DNA of 64,000 nucleotides from positions 1 to 64,000 of the forward strand of contig NZ_JAUQUB010000002.1 in the NCBI RefSeq assembly GCF_030580675.1, given 5' to 3'. Positions 25,309-35,731 of this stretch are shown here, piece by piece (within the stretch, counting starts at the first letter, position 1; each line of letters begins with the position of its first letter). This DNA comes from Antiquaquibacter soli (GTDB taxonomy: Bacteria; Actinomycetota; Actinomycetes; Actinomycetales; Microbacteriaceae). The notes beneath the pieces were generated by a model, which saw only the letters and a list, made by a program, of their open reading frames with translations, ran no database searches and was not told the origin of the DNA. A program made the translations under genes and the position numbers.

Positions 25309-26601
25309 CTACTCGTAGCGTAGTGAGTCGATCGGGTTCTTGGCCGCCGCCCGCCGGGCCGGCAGCGTGCCCGCGAGGAACGCGATCGCCATGATCAGCA
25401 GCATGATGCCGAGAATGGATGCCGGCTCGAAGAGCAGGATCGTCAGCCCGGGCAGCGCGGCGAGCGGCCCCGCGCTCAGGGCACCGCTGAGGGCCGTCCC
25501 GAGCAGTGCCGCGACTCCGACGCCGAGTGCGCTGCCGAGGAAGCCGATGGCGACCGCCTCGAGGCTGAACAGCGCGAACACGGTGCGCCCGCGCATCCCC
25601 ATCGCCTTCATCAGGCCGATCTCCCGGGTGCGCTCCTGCACGCTCATGAGGAGGGTGTTGACGATGCCGAACGCCGCCGCGATGAGGGCGATCACGGCGA
25701 ACGCGTTGAGCACGCCGATGATGCCGTCGATCACGGTCTTGATGACGCCCAGCTGGTCCTGGATGGTCTGCGCACCGAACCCGGCGTCGATGATCTCCGC
25801 CTTGAGGGCGGCGACCTCGTCGGAGGAGAGGCTCGTGTCGAACCGGGCGACGGCGATCGCGTAGCGCGGGTCGTCCGAGTCGATCCCCGCCGACTGGACC
25901 TCGACGAGCTCGTCGACGAGGGCGGTGTTGGCGCCGGCGCCGGAGTTCAGGAGCGACTCCTGGCTCACCCCGGCGATCGTCGCCTCGACGGTGTGCTGCT
26001 CGCCGAGCACGTCGGTGATGCCGATGGAGACCGTGCTTCCGACGGCGTCCTCCGCGGAGCCGAACCCGAGCGGGTCGACGTAGTCGGCGGGCAGGACGAG
26101 CTGCGGGTCGCCGCCCTCGTCGAGCTGCTCGCCCGCGACGAGGTCGGCGTTCGTGACCGACGAGGTGGGGCTGATGGTGAGCTCGAGCTTCGTCCCGTCG
26201 TCGTACTGCACGAAGTCGACGGCGGCGGTCTGCACGGGGTCGACGGAGAGGATGCCGTCGAAGGAGGCGATCTCGTCGAGGTCGGCCTCGGTGATGGGAT
26301 CGCTCGCTCCCGTGCCGGGCAGCCCGGGTCCGGTGGTGCCGGTCGAGGCGCTCGAGGTCTCGGGGTCGTACTCGGCCGGGCCATCCGTCGTCGTCTCCGC
26401 GGTGCGGGTGACGATGAAGACGTCGTCGGCGCCGAGCGACGCGACCTGCTTGGTCACGTAGTCGGTGACTCCCGCGCCGACCGCGGTCGTGAGGGTGAGG
26501 GTGAACGCGCCGACGAACAGCGCGAGGACGGTGAGTGTGGTGCGCAGCTTGCTGCGGTAGGTGTTGCGCACCGCCTTCGTCACGACGTCTGCCGCTCTCA
26601 T
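25309..26601 (-). CDS. ABC transporter permease (MacB/FtsX type)
   Basis: A 430-residue membrane protein with one N-terminal helix (TTLTVLALFVGAFTLTLTTAV), a large extracytoplasmic MacB-core-like domain (about 45-280) and three C-terminal helices of the FtsX domain containing GIVNTLLMSVQERTREIGLM, a hallmark of this family. With the upstream ATPase it forms a mechanotransmission-type exporter, or a lipoprotein/antimicrobial-peptide transporter. The start ATG overlaps the ATPase stop codon as ATGA (26598-26601), so the two are translationally coupled. The ectodomain is unusually rich in Asp/Thr/Gly in its first part (PGLPGTGASD). Confidence 0.9.
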   Translation of the reverse strand: MRAADVVTKAVRNTYRSKLRTTLTVLALFVGAFTLTLTTAVGAGVTDYVTKQVASLGADDVFIVTRTAETTTDGPAEYDPETSSASTGTTGPGLPGTGASDPITEADLDEIASFDGILSVDPVQTAAVDFVQYDDGTKLELTISPTSSVTNADLVAGEQLDEGGDPQLVLPADYVDPLGFGSAEDAVGSTVSIGITDVLGEQHTVEATIAGVSQESLLNSGAGANTALVDELVEVQSAGIDSDDPRYAIAVARFDTSLSSDEVAALKAEIIDAGFGAQTIQDQLGVIKTVIDGIIGVLNAFAVIALIAAAFGIVNTLLMSVQERTREIGLMKAMGMRGRTVFALFSLEAVAIGFLGSALGVGVAALLGTALSGALSAGPLAALPGLTILLFEPASILGIMLLIMAIAFLAGTLPARRAAAKNPIDSLRYE

Positions 26602-27302
26602 GCCGCCACCTCCTCGCGGGCGCTGTCGGACACGATGCGTCCGTCGCGCAGCACGATCTGGCGGTCGCAGCGCGCGGCGAGATCCTCGTCGTGGGTCACC
26701 ACGATGAGCGTGATCCCCTGCTCGCGGTTGAGGCGAAGCAGGGTCTCCTCGACGACGGCGCCGGTCGCGGTGTCGAGGTTGCCGGTGGGCTCGTCGGCGA
26801 AGATGACGCTCGGCTCGGAGACCAGCGCCCGCGCGATGACGACGCGCTGCTTCTGACCGCCCGAGAGGTCGGTCGCATTCGACCCGGCCTTGTCGTCGAG
26901 CTCGAGCTGGGCGAGGGCGGCACGACCGCGCTCGCGGCGGACGCGCGGGGCGACCCCGGCGATCTCGAGCGGGAGGGTCACGTTGTCGAGCACCGACGTG
27001 CCCGGCGTGAGGAAGAACTGCTGGAACACGAAGCCGAACGTGCGGTTGCGCAGCTCGCTCGTGCGCCGGGCGTTGAGGGCGCGGGTGTCGACGCCCTCGA
27101 TCGCGAGGGTGCCGGTGTCGGGCTGGTCGAGCAGCGCGAGCAAGTGCATGAGCGTGGACTTGCCCGAGCCGCTCTTGCCGACGATCGCGACGCACTCCCC
27201 CCGCCTGATCTGCACGGTGACGTCGGCGAGTGCGGTGAACCGCGCCGACCCCTTCCCGTAGGTCTTGCCGATGCCCTGGGCATCGATCACGAGGTCTGTC
27301 AT
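26598..27302 (-). CDS. ABC transporter ATP-binding protein (MacB/LolD type)
   Basis: A 234-residue ATPase with Walker A GKSGSGKST, Q-loop FQQFFLTPG, signature LSGGQKQR, Walker B VIFADEPTGNLD and an H-loop in VVTHDEDLA. The ADEPTGNLD wording places it with MacB/LolD ATPases that pair with FtsX-type permeases. The ATG at 27302 is the first start after the GAGAGGAG Shine-Dalgarno. An upstream in-frame extension crosses the operator repeat and is not coding. First gene of the exporter operon. Confidence 0.92.
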   Translation of the reverse strand: MTDLVIDAQGIGKTYGKGSARFTALADVTVQIRRGECVAIVGKSGSGKSTLMHLLALLDQPDTGTLAIEGVDTRALNARRTSELRNRTFGFVFQQFFLTPGTSVLDNVTLPLEIAGVAPRVRRERGRAALAQLELDDKAGSNATDLSGGQKQRVVIARALVSEPSVIFADEPTGNLDTATGAVVEETLLRLNREQGITLIVVTHDEDLAARCDRQIVLRDGRIVSDSAREEVAA

Positions 27303-27330
27303 GGTGGTGCTGCTCCTCTCGGGTGCGATG

Positions 27331-27365
27331 TGCAGTAACTGCAATTTCTCGAACAGTAACTGCAG
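27331..27365 (-). promoter_or_regulatory. Tandem palindromic operator of the ABC exporter operon
   Basis: CAGTAACTG occurs at 27333-27341 and 27354-27362, exactly 21 bp apart, each within the longer repeat CAGTAACTGCARTTT. The first copy extends to the perfect 13-bp palindrome TGCAGTAACTGCA. It is probably bound by the operon's own TetR. Confidence 0.62.
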
Positions 27366-27528
27366 TTTGCGCCCGGGGGCGAGGCCGTGGGGGCGAAATA
27401 CTCCGGCGGGAGTACGGTCGGCGCGCAAGTCGCACCGGGGGGAGTGGAGCGCTCCTCCCCAGCGACGAGATCACCGGGGTTCGGGCATCCCGGCGATGCC
27501 GTCCGCCGATGCCGTCGGGGGCGCCGCC

Positions 27529-27534
27529 TAGGCT
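27529..27534 (+). promoter_or_regulatory. -10 box of recQ (leaderless)
   Basis: TAGGCT lies 7 nt before the recQ ATG at 27542, with no Shine-Dalgarno. Confidence 0.5.
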
Positions 27535-27541
27535 GGATCGC

Positions 27542-29537
<1,996 letters not shown>

Positions 29538-29545
<8 letters not shown>

Positions 29546-30074
29546 CATCCGCACCGAGCGCCTCCTCCTGCGCCACTGGCGCGAGTCCGACCGGGAGCCG
29601 TGGGCGGCGATGAACGCCGACCCGGAGGTGATGGAGTTCTTCCCGGCGACTCTCACGCGCGAGCAGGCGGATGCCTCGTTCGACCGCATCTCGGCCGCCC
29701 TCGACGAGCGCGGCTGGGGCCTCTGGGCCGTCGACCTCGACGGCGAGTTCGTCGGCTTCACGGGTCTCGCTCCCGTTACCGTCGAGGTGCCGTTCCGCGG
29801 GGCGACCGAGGTCGGCTGGCGCCTCGCCCGGCACGCGTGGGGTCGCGGTCTCGCGACCGAAGCGGCACGGGCATCCCTCGCCTTCGCTTTCGGCGAGCTC
29901 GGTCTCGACGAGGTCGTCTCGATGACCGCGGTGCTCAACGAGCGGTCTCAGCGGGTGATGCAGCGCCTCGGCATGGGGACCTCGAGCGACGACGACTTCG
30001 AGCATCCGTCGGTCCCGGTCGGCAGCCCGCTGCGGCCGCACGTGCTCTACCGGCTGAGCGCGCCCGCTCGCTGA
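29538..30074 (+). CDS. GNAT-family N-acetyltransferase (RimJ/RimL-like)
   Basis: A 178-residue acetyltransferase starting TERLLLRHWRESD, typical of RimJ/RimL-type GNATs. The acetyl-CoA region is GWRLARHAWGRGLATEA, followed by SMTAVLNERSQRVMQRLGM. The acceptor may be a protein N-terminus or a small amine. The start overlaps the recQ stop by 8 bp, so it is co-transcribed and probably translationally coupled. Confidence 0.85.
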
Positions 30075-30094
30075 GGCTCCCGAGTCGAGCGACG

Positions 30095-30100
30095 TAGACT
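30095..30100 (+). promoter_or_regulatory. -10 box of a tetR gene (leaderless)
   Basis: TAGACT lies 6 nt before the ATG at 30107. Confidence 0.5.
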
Positions 30101-30106
30101 GCCCCG

Positions 30107-30649
30107 ATGAGCACCACGCGCAGCAACCGGGGACCAGCCGCCGCGGCGCAGAACCGCGCGGCTCTCATCCGGGCCGCCGCGGAGGTCTTCTCCGAGCAGG
30201 GCGTGGATGCTCCGCTCAGCGCCATCGCGAAGCGCGCCGGTGTCGGGCAGGCGAGCCTCTACCGGCACTTCCGCTCGCGCGGCGAGCTTGCCTTCGCCGC
30301 CTTCGAGTCGAACCTCGACGACCTGCAGGAGATCGTCGACCGCGGGGGATCGCTCTCCGACGTGCTCACCGTCGTCGCCGAGCAGCTCGCCGAGATCTCC
30401 GTGCTCATCGAGCTCACCGCATCCCTCGCCGACGACCCTCACCTCGCGGAGTTCGAGGGGCGGATGCGCGGCATCCTCGACGCCGTCATCGACGAGGGCC
30501 GGGCATCCGGAACCGTTCCCGCCGACTACAGCACCGGCGACATCATCCTGTCGATCGGGATGCTCTCCGCCGCCGCTCGGGCGGGAGGCCGGGACCACCG
30601 CCGCGCGGCGATCGCCCGGGCGCTCGAGCTCCTGCGGATCCGGTTGTAG
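30107..30649 (+). CDS. TetR-family transcriptional regulator
   Basis: A 180-residue regulator with the helix-turn-helix APLSAIAKRAGVGQASLYRH followed by FRSRGELAFAAFES. The C-terminal ligand domain (LIELTASLADDPHL, then STGDIILSIGMLSAAAR) resembles TetR repressors of short-chain dehydrogenases and efflux genes. Its target is not obvious: it is transcribed alone and ends at a hairpin. Confidence 0.85.
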   Translation: MSTTRSNRGPAAAAQNRAALIRAAAEVFSEQGVDAPLSAIAKRAGVGQASLYRHFRSRGELAFAAFESNLDDLQEIVDRGGSLSDVLTVVAEQLAEISVLIELTASLADDPHLAEFEGRMRGILDAVIDEGRASGTVPADYSTGDIILSIGMLSAAARAGGRDHRRAAIARALELLRIRL

Positions 30650-30657
30650 CCCGACCG

Positions 30658-30677
30658 AGCCCGCGCTTGTGCGGGTT
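30658..30677 (+). terminator. Terminator after tetR
   Basis: AGCCCGC (30658-30664), a 6-nt loop and GCGGGTT (30671-30677). Seven pairs including one wobble. Confidence 0.5.
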
Positions 30678-30765
30678 TCGGCACGATGCGCGCTGCCGCG
30701 GCACGACGCATCTCGCCGGAACGTGCACTGGGACCGCGGGGTAACCCGCTCATAGCTCCAGCGCG

Positions 30766-31770
30766 CTACAGCGCGCGCAACCGCGGCAGGATCTCGTCGC
30801 CGTACAGCTTGAGGAACCGCTCCTGGTCGTGACCCGGCCCGTGGAACACGAGGTGCCGGAACCCGAGGTCGAGGTACTCCCGGATGCGGGACACGTGCTC
30901 GTCGGGGTCCGTCGACACGATGAATCTCGACGCCGCCCGCTCGATGGGCAGGGCATCCGCGAGCCGCTGCATCTCCACGGGGTCCTCGACGCCCATCTTC
31001 TCCTCGGGAGACAGCGCGAGGGGCGCCCAGAAGCGGGTGTCCTGGAGGGCGCGCTCGTGGTCGTGGTCGAACGACACCTTCACCTCGAGGAGGGTGTCGA
31101 CGTCGCCCGGCGCTCGCCCGCCCTTCTCGAGCCCCTCGGCGAGGGCCGGCAGGAGGGTCTCGGTGTACAGTTCCGGCTTCTTGCCCGACGTCGTGATGAA
31201 GCCGTCGGCGATGCGTCCCGCGAGCCGGGTCGCCGCCGGTCCCGCTGCCCCGATGTAGATCGGCACCGGCGAACTCGGCTTGTCGTAGATCGTCGCGTTG
31301 ACGGTCCGGTAGTACTCGCCCTCGAACGTGACGCGGTCCTCGGCCCACAGCGTCTCGATGAGCTGGATGGCCTCCTTGAGCCGGGCGAACCGCTCCGGCG
31401 ACTCCGGCCACGGGATGCCGAGCGTCGCCTCGTTGAGCGCCTCGCCGGTGCCGACGCCCAGGATGACGCGGCCCGGGTACAGCGACCCGAGCGTGCCGAA
31501 CGCCTGCGCGATCACCCCCGGGTGGTACCGGAACGTCGGCGTCAGCACCGAGGTTCCCATGATGATGCGGTCGGTGGATGCCCCGAGCGCCCCCAACCAC
31601 GGCATGGCGGCGGGCGCGTGGCCGCCGTCGTGGTTCCACGGCTGGAGGTGATCGGACACGAACACCGAGTCGAAGCCGACCTCCTCGGCGAGCACCGAGT
31701 AGTTCAGCAGATCGCGGGGCGCGAACTGCTCAGCGGACGCCTTGTACCCGAAGCGGATGGGGTGCGACAT
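30766..31770 (-). CDS. fgd: F420-dependent glucose-6-phosphate dehydrogenase
   Basis: A 334-residue luciferase-like (LLM) TIM-barrel enzyme very close to mycobacterial Fgd1 throughout: GYKASAEQFAPRDLL, VSDHLQPWNHDGGHA, GTSVLTPTFRY, GVGTGEALNE and HLVFHGPGHDQERFL. The His and Trp in SDHLQPW and the Glu in GTGEALNE correspond to Fgd1's catalytic H40, W44 and E109. It oxidises glucose-6-phosphate and reduces F420 to F420H2. The ATG at 31770 follows AAGGAGACCC, which lies inside the upstream monooxygenase gene; the two genes overlap by 41 bp. Last gene of the fbiC operon. Confidence 0.9.
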   Translation of the reverse strand: MSHPIRFGYKASAEQFAPRDLLNYSVLAEEVGFDSVFVSDHLQPWNHDGGHAPAAMPWLGALGASTDRIIMGTSVLTPTFRYHPGVIAQAFGTLGSLYPGRVILGVGTGEALNEATLGIPWPESPERFARLKEAIQLIETLWAEDRVTFEGEYYRTVNATIYDKPSSPVPIYIGAAGPAATRLAGRIADGFITTSGKKPELYTETLLPALAEGLEKGGRAPGDVDTLLEVKVSFDHDHERALQDTRFWAPLALSPEEKMGVEDPVEMQRLADALPIERAASRFIVSTDPDEHVSRIREYLDLGFRHLVFHGPGHDQERFLKLYGDEILPRLRAL

Positions 31771-33226
31771 GGGTCTCCTTGGGTTCGTACGGTCTGGGGT
31801 CGAAGGTACCGTTCCGCTCTCGGAATTCGTGCGCCGAGCCCGGCCAGAGCAGGGTGAGGCGCCCGCTGCGCGGGTCGAGGTACCAGCTGTCGCAGCCACC
31901 CGTGAGCCAGACGGTGGGGGCGGCCATGCGGTCGATCATGCGGGTGTAGGCGCGCTCGGCCCGAGCCGAGACATCCAGCACCCCGCCGAACGCGTCGAGG
32001 TGCGAGAGAGCGCCGAGGATGTACTGCAGCTGCGTCTCGATCATGTAGACGGCGGAGTTGTGGCCGAGCCCCGCGTTGGGCCCGTTGACGACGAACAGGT
32101 TGGGGAAGCCGTGGATGCTCGTCGACGCGAACGCCGTCATTCCCCGCTTCCAGTGCTCGGCGAGGGTGGTGCCGCCTACCCCGCGAATGAGCGCCGCGTA
32201 GGGCTGCTCGGATGACTCGAACCCGGTCGCGAACACGACGACGTCGGCCTCGACGCGCGCGCCGCTCGCCGCGACGAGCACGCCGCGGTCGACGGAGGCG
32301 AGCGCCGACGCCTCGAGGGCGACCGCGCCGCTCGCCAGGGCCGGGTAGTAGTCGCTCGAGATGAGGCGGCGCTTGCAGCCGATCTCGTAGTCGGGGGTGA
32401 GGGCGGCGCGCAGGGCAGGGTCGGCGACCTGGGCGTGCAGGTGCTCGAGGGCTTCGGCGCGGGCATCCGCCACCGCGGCCGGGTCGCCGGCGCGAGCCGC
32501 GAACATCGCCTCGCCCTCCCAGAACTGGGCGGAGCGCAACGCGGCCATCGCCTCCGGGTCGGCGGCGAAGGATGCGCGCTCCGCATCCGAGTAGGCCCGG
32601 TCGGGGCGCGGCACGATCCAGGGCGCGCTGCGCTGGAAGACGGTGACGTGCGCGCCCGCGTCGGCGAGCCGCGGCACGAGCTGGATGGCCGATGCTCCGG
32701 TCCCGACGACGGCGACCCGGCGACCGGCGAGCTCGACGTCGCCGCGCCAGCGCGCCGAGTGGAACAGCTCGCCGCGGAAGCTCTCGATGCCGGGCACCTC
32801 GGGGATGCGCGGCTCGGTGAGTCGCCCGGCGGCGAGGATGACGGCGTCCGCCGTGTAACCGCCCTGGCTGGTGTCGACGCGCCAGACGGCCCACTCGTCA
32901 TCCCAGTCGAGTCCCGTCATCGCCGTGTTCAGCCGCAGGTGCTCCTCGAGTCCTTGCGTGTGCACCGCCGACTCGAGGTACTCGTGGATCTCCGGTCCCG
33001 ACGCGAACACGCTCGACCAATCCGGGTTGGGAAGGAACGAGTAGCTGTACAGGTGCGACGGCACATCGCACGCGACCCCCGGGTAGCGGTTGTCGCGCCA
33101 CGTGCCGCCGACGCTCTCCGCTCGCTCGAGGATCACGAAGTCGCGCTCGCCGGAGTCGCGCAGCGCGATCGCCGCACCGATCCCGGCGAAGCCCGCGCCG
33201 ATGATCGCGACGCGCATGTGCCTCAC
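31730..33226 (-). CDS. Flavin-containing (Baeyer-Villiger-type) monooxygenase
   Basis: A 498-residue two-dinucleotide-fold flavoprotein. FAD motif GAGFAGIGAA is near the N-terminus and NADPH motif GTGASAIQ in the middle. Between them FRGELFHSARW fits the FxGxxxHxxxW fingerprint of Baeyer-Villiger monooxygenases, but the next residue is Arg rather than the usual Pro or Asp. It should insert one oxygen atom into a ketone or oxidise a heteroatom with NADPH and O2. The GTG at 33226 overlaps the fbiC stop as GTGA, with GGAAG 5 nt before it; an ATG 9 bp later (33217) is the alternative. The 3' end overlaps fgd by 41 bp. Confidence 0.86.
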   Translation of the reverse strand: MRHMRVAIIGAGFAGIGAAIALRDSGERDFVILERAESVGGTWRDNRYPGVACDVPSHLYSYSFLPNPDWSSVFASGPEIHEYLESAVHTQGLEEHLRLNTAMTGLDWDDEWAVWRVDTSQGGYTADAVILAAGRLTEPRIPEVPGIESFRGELFHSARWRGDVELAGRRVAVVGTGASAIQLVPRLADAGAHVTVFQRSAPWIVPRPDRAYSDAERASFAADPEAMAALRSAQFWEGEAMFAARAGDPAAVADARAEALEHLHAQVADPALRAALTPDYEIGCKRRLISSDYYPALASGAVALEASALASVDRGVLVAASGARVEADVVVFATGFESSEQPYAALIRGVGGTTLAEHWKRGMTAFASTSIHGFPNLFVVNGPNAGLGHNSAVYMIETQLQYILGALSHLDAFGGVLDVSARAERAYTRMIDRMAAPTVWLTGGCDSWYLDPRSGRLTLLWPGSAHEFRERNGTFDPRPYEPKETHVAPHPLRVQGVR

Positions 33227-35499
33227 GCGAGCTTCCGATCCGCGGGCGGCTCGCCGTACGTCGTCGTGCGCTGCCGTAGCGGCCGGAACAGCGGGCCGAC
33301 GATGCGCCGCGCGGTCGCGATCGGCAGCTCGAGCCCGTGCTCCGCCCCGAACTCGGGATGCACACCCCCGTCGAACAGCGTGCCGCCGAGGTCATCCGCC
33401 CCCGACTGCAGCAGTACCGCAGCGCCCTCGACGCCGACGCGCGTCCACGGCACCTGGATGTGCCGGATGCGTCCGTGCAGCATGAGCCGCGACACCGCGA
33501 CCATCGCGCGGTGCTCGTCGATCGCCGAGCGCCCCGGCACGAGCGGCACCCCGCCCGACGGCCCCGGCAGCGGGATCGGCACGAACTCGGTGAACCCGCC
33601 GGTCTCGTCCTGGATGCTCGCGAGCCGCCGCACGTGCGCGACGCGCTGCTCCGCCGACTCGACGTGCCCGTAGAAGAGCACCGAGCTCGAGCGCAGCCCC
33701 GCGCGGTGCGCCGCCGTGATGACCTCGACCCAGCGCTCCACGGGGAGGTCGCCGGGGGCGACGCGTGACCGCACCGCGTCGTCGAGAACCTTGAGCCCGG
33801 TGCCCGGGACGGTGTCGACTCCGGCCTCGCGGAGGGCGGCGAGCGTGTCATCCAGGCTCGCCCCGAGGCGGCGGGCCAGGTCGTCGATGTCCGCCGGCCG
33901 GAAGGCGTGAAGGTGGATGCCCGGAGCCGCCGCCTTCACGGCCCGGGCCAGTTCGAGGTACCCGCCCTCCGGGGCGAGACCCTGCACGCACAGCTCCGTC
34001 GCGCCGAGCCCCCACGCGTCGCGGGCGACAGCCTCGGCGCCCTCGAGCCCGTACTCCGGCAGCCGCGTCGAGTCGAGGTTGCGGTTGGCGACGATGCTCA
34101 CCGCCTCGCCGACGGTGTACCGGCGCAGGTCGTTGGCGCGCGCCACGAGCTCCTCGAGCGCGTCGCCCGTGGACAGCAGCATCCCGACCCAGTCCTCCTC
34201 GCGAGGGCTCAGCGAAGTTGCTAGGGCGTCCGGAGTTTCGCGCGCCATTGCCAATGAACTGTGCCCGTGCGAGGTGGTGAGTCCGGGGGAGGCCGCGAGC
34301 CCATCGGGCCCGGCGAGCTGCGACAGCCGCCCGGCGACCGCGGGGTCGATCCACTCCGGGTCGCCGACGTACTCGGGGTGGGCGGTGAGGCGCTCGCGCA
34401 GCTCGAAGCCGGCGGCGGCTGTGAGGCGGGCGAGGTCGTCGAGGTGCGGCCACGGCCGCTCCGGGTTGACGTGGTCGGCGGTGAGCGGGCTCACCCCGCC
34501 CCAGTCGTCGATGCCGGCGCGCACGAGCAGGCCGAACTCGGTCTCGTCGGAGAGGTTCGGGGGAACCTGGATGCGGGCATCCGGACCCATCACGAGGCGG
34601 GCGACGGCGACGGCCGCGACGTATTCCTGCAGCTCGAGGTCGTCCGCGTCCTGCATCGCGGTGCGGGGCTTCGCACGGAAGTTCTGCACGATGACCTCCT
34701 GGACGTGCCCGTGCCGGTCGTCCGCGTCCCGGATCGCCACGAGCGACTCGGCGCGGTCGCGCACCGTCTCGCCGATGCCGACGAGGATGCCCGTGGTGAA
34801 CGGAACCCGGGCGGCACCGGCATCCTCGATCACCTGCAGGCGCACCGCCGGGTCCTTGTCCGGCGACCCGAAGTGCACCTGGCCGCGCTCGGTGTAGAGC
34901 CGCTCCGAAGTGGTCTCGAGCATCATGCCCATCGACGGGGCGAAGGGGCGCAGGTACTCGAGCTCCTCGCGGCTCATCACGCCGGGGTTGAGGTGCGGCA
35001 GCAGGCCGGTCTCGTCGAGCACGGCCTGCGCCATGTCGGCGACGTAGTGCAGTGTGGAGGAGTAGCCGTGCTCGTCCAGCCACGCGCGGGCCTCGGGCCA
35101 GCGCTCCTCGGGCCGGTCGCCGAGCGTGAAGAGCGCCTCTTTGCAGCCGAGGGCGGCGCCTTCGCGGGCGACCTCGAGCACCTGCTCGCGGCTCATGTAT
35201 GCGGGCTTGCCGAGCTTGAGCAGCTGGCCGGGGGTATCGACGAAGATGCAGTAGTGGCAGCGGTCGCGGCACAGCGTCGTCACCGGCAGGAACACCTTGC
35301 GCGAGTAGGTGATGACGCCGGGGCGGCCCGCGCGGGCGAGTCCCTCGTCGCGGAGGTGGCTCGCGAGGTGCAGCAGGCGGTCGAGGTCGGCGCCGCGGGC
35401 GTGGAGCAGGGCCTCCGCGTCATCCACGGTCGGTCGCGCACCGGATGACACGCGCTCGAGGATCTCCTCGATCGCGGGGCTCGCGTCCACCACCGTCAC
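33223..35499 (-). CDS. fbiC: FO synthase FbiC (CofG-CofH fusion) lacking the CofH cysteine motif
   Basis: A 758-residue fusion that should make FO (the deazaflavin of F420) by two radical-SAM reactions. The CofG half is intact: radical-SAM CRDRCHYC (CxxxCxxC), then LFTLGDRPEERWPEAR, LPHLNPGVMS and SMGMMLETTS. The CofH half keeps LRSSSVLFYGHVES, IQDETGGFTEFVP and SGADDLGGTLF. However, where FbiC normally reads NRNINFTN followed by a CxxxCxxC cluster, this protein reads VANRNLDSTRLPEYGLEG and continues to GATELCVQG about 19 residues early. The second iron-sulfur motif is therefore absent. The frame is open and GC and codon use are normal. Full-length FbiC is ~850 residues. The GTG at 35499 is chosen because TACGCT (35506-35511) lies 6 nt upstream. 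Confidence 0.85.
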   Translation of the reverse strand: MTVVDASPAIEEILERVSSGARPTVDDAEALLHARGADLDRLLHLASHLRDEGLARAGRPGVITYSRKVFLPVTTLCRDRCHYCIFVDTPGQLLKLGKPAYMSREQVLEVAREGAALGCKEALFTLGDRPEERWPEARAWLDEHGYSSTLHYVADMAQAVLDETGLLPHLNPGVMSREELEYLRPFAPSMGMMLETTSERLYTERGQVHFGSPDKDPAVRLQVIEDAGAARVPFTTGILVGIGETVRDRAESLVAIRDADDRHGHVQEVIVQNFRAKPRTAMQDADDLELQEYVAAVAVARLVMGPDARIQVPPNLSDETEFGLLVRAGIDDWGGVSPLTADHVNPERPWPHLDDLARLTAAAGFELRERLTAHPEYVGDPEWIDPAVAGRLSQLAGPDGLAASPGLTTSHGHSSLAMARETPDALATSLSPREEDWVGMLLSTGDALEELVARANDLRRYTVGEAVSIVANRNLDSTRLPEYGLEGAEAVARDAWGLGATELCVQGLAPEGGYLELARAVKAAAPGIHLHAFRPADIDDLARRLGASLDDTLAALREAGVDTVPGTGLKVLDDAVRSRVAPGDLPVERWVEVITAAHRAGLRSSSVLFYGHVESAEQRVAHVRRLASIQDETGGFTEFVPIPLPGPSGGVPLVPGRSAIDEHRAMVAVSRLMLHGRIRHIQVPWTRVGVEGAAVLLQSGADDLGGTLFDGGVHPEFGAEHGLELPIATARRIVGPLFRPLRQRTTTYGEPPADRKLA

Positions 35500-35505
35500 C
35501 AATCC

Positions 35506-35511
35506 AGCGTA
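35506..35511 (-). promoter_or_regulatory. -10 box of the fbiC operon (leaderless GTG)
   Basis: TACGCT on the minus strand is 6 nt before the GTG at 35499. Confidence 0.5.
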
Positions 35512-35544
35512 GCCGCGGGTGCGGAGAACATTCGCGGGTCACCC

Positions 35545-35609
35545 GAGTTGCGACTTCCGCACCTTCCGAGGCAGAAACCGGCCGCGCGAGGGTGCATAAC
35601 TCGTAACTC
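35545..35609. repeat. Imperfect inverted repeat in the fbiC / acyl-CoA oxidase gap
   Basis: 19-nt arms at 35545-35563 and 35591-35609 match at 15 of 19 positions when one is reverse-complemented (GAGTTRCGA core). The 229-bp gap is divergent, so this may be an operator or a structured leader. No coding potential is seen in the gap. Confidence 0.35.
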
Positions 35610-35731
35610 GGCGAGCGACGGGAGCGTGGGTTGTGCACTCTCCCCAATCACTCGGGCGCCGGGATAGCCCGCGTTCGTGCAACCCCTACGGCAAACTCTC
35701 GCGATCGTTGTAGCAGTCGTACCGTAAGACC

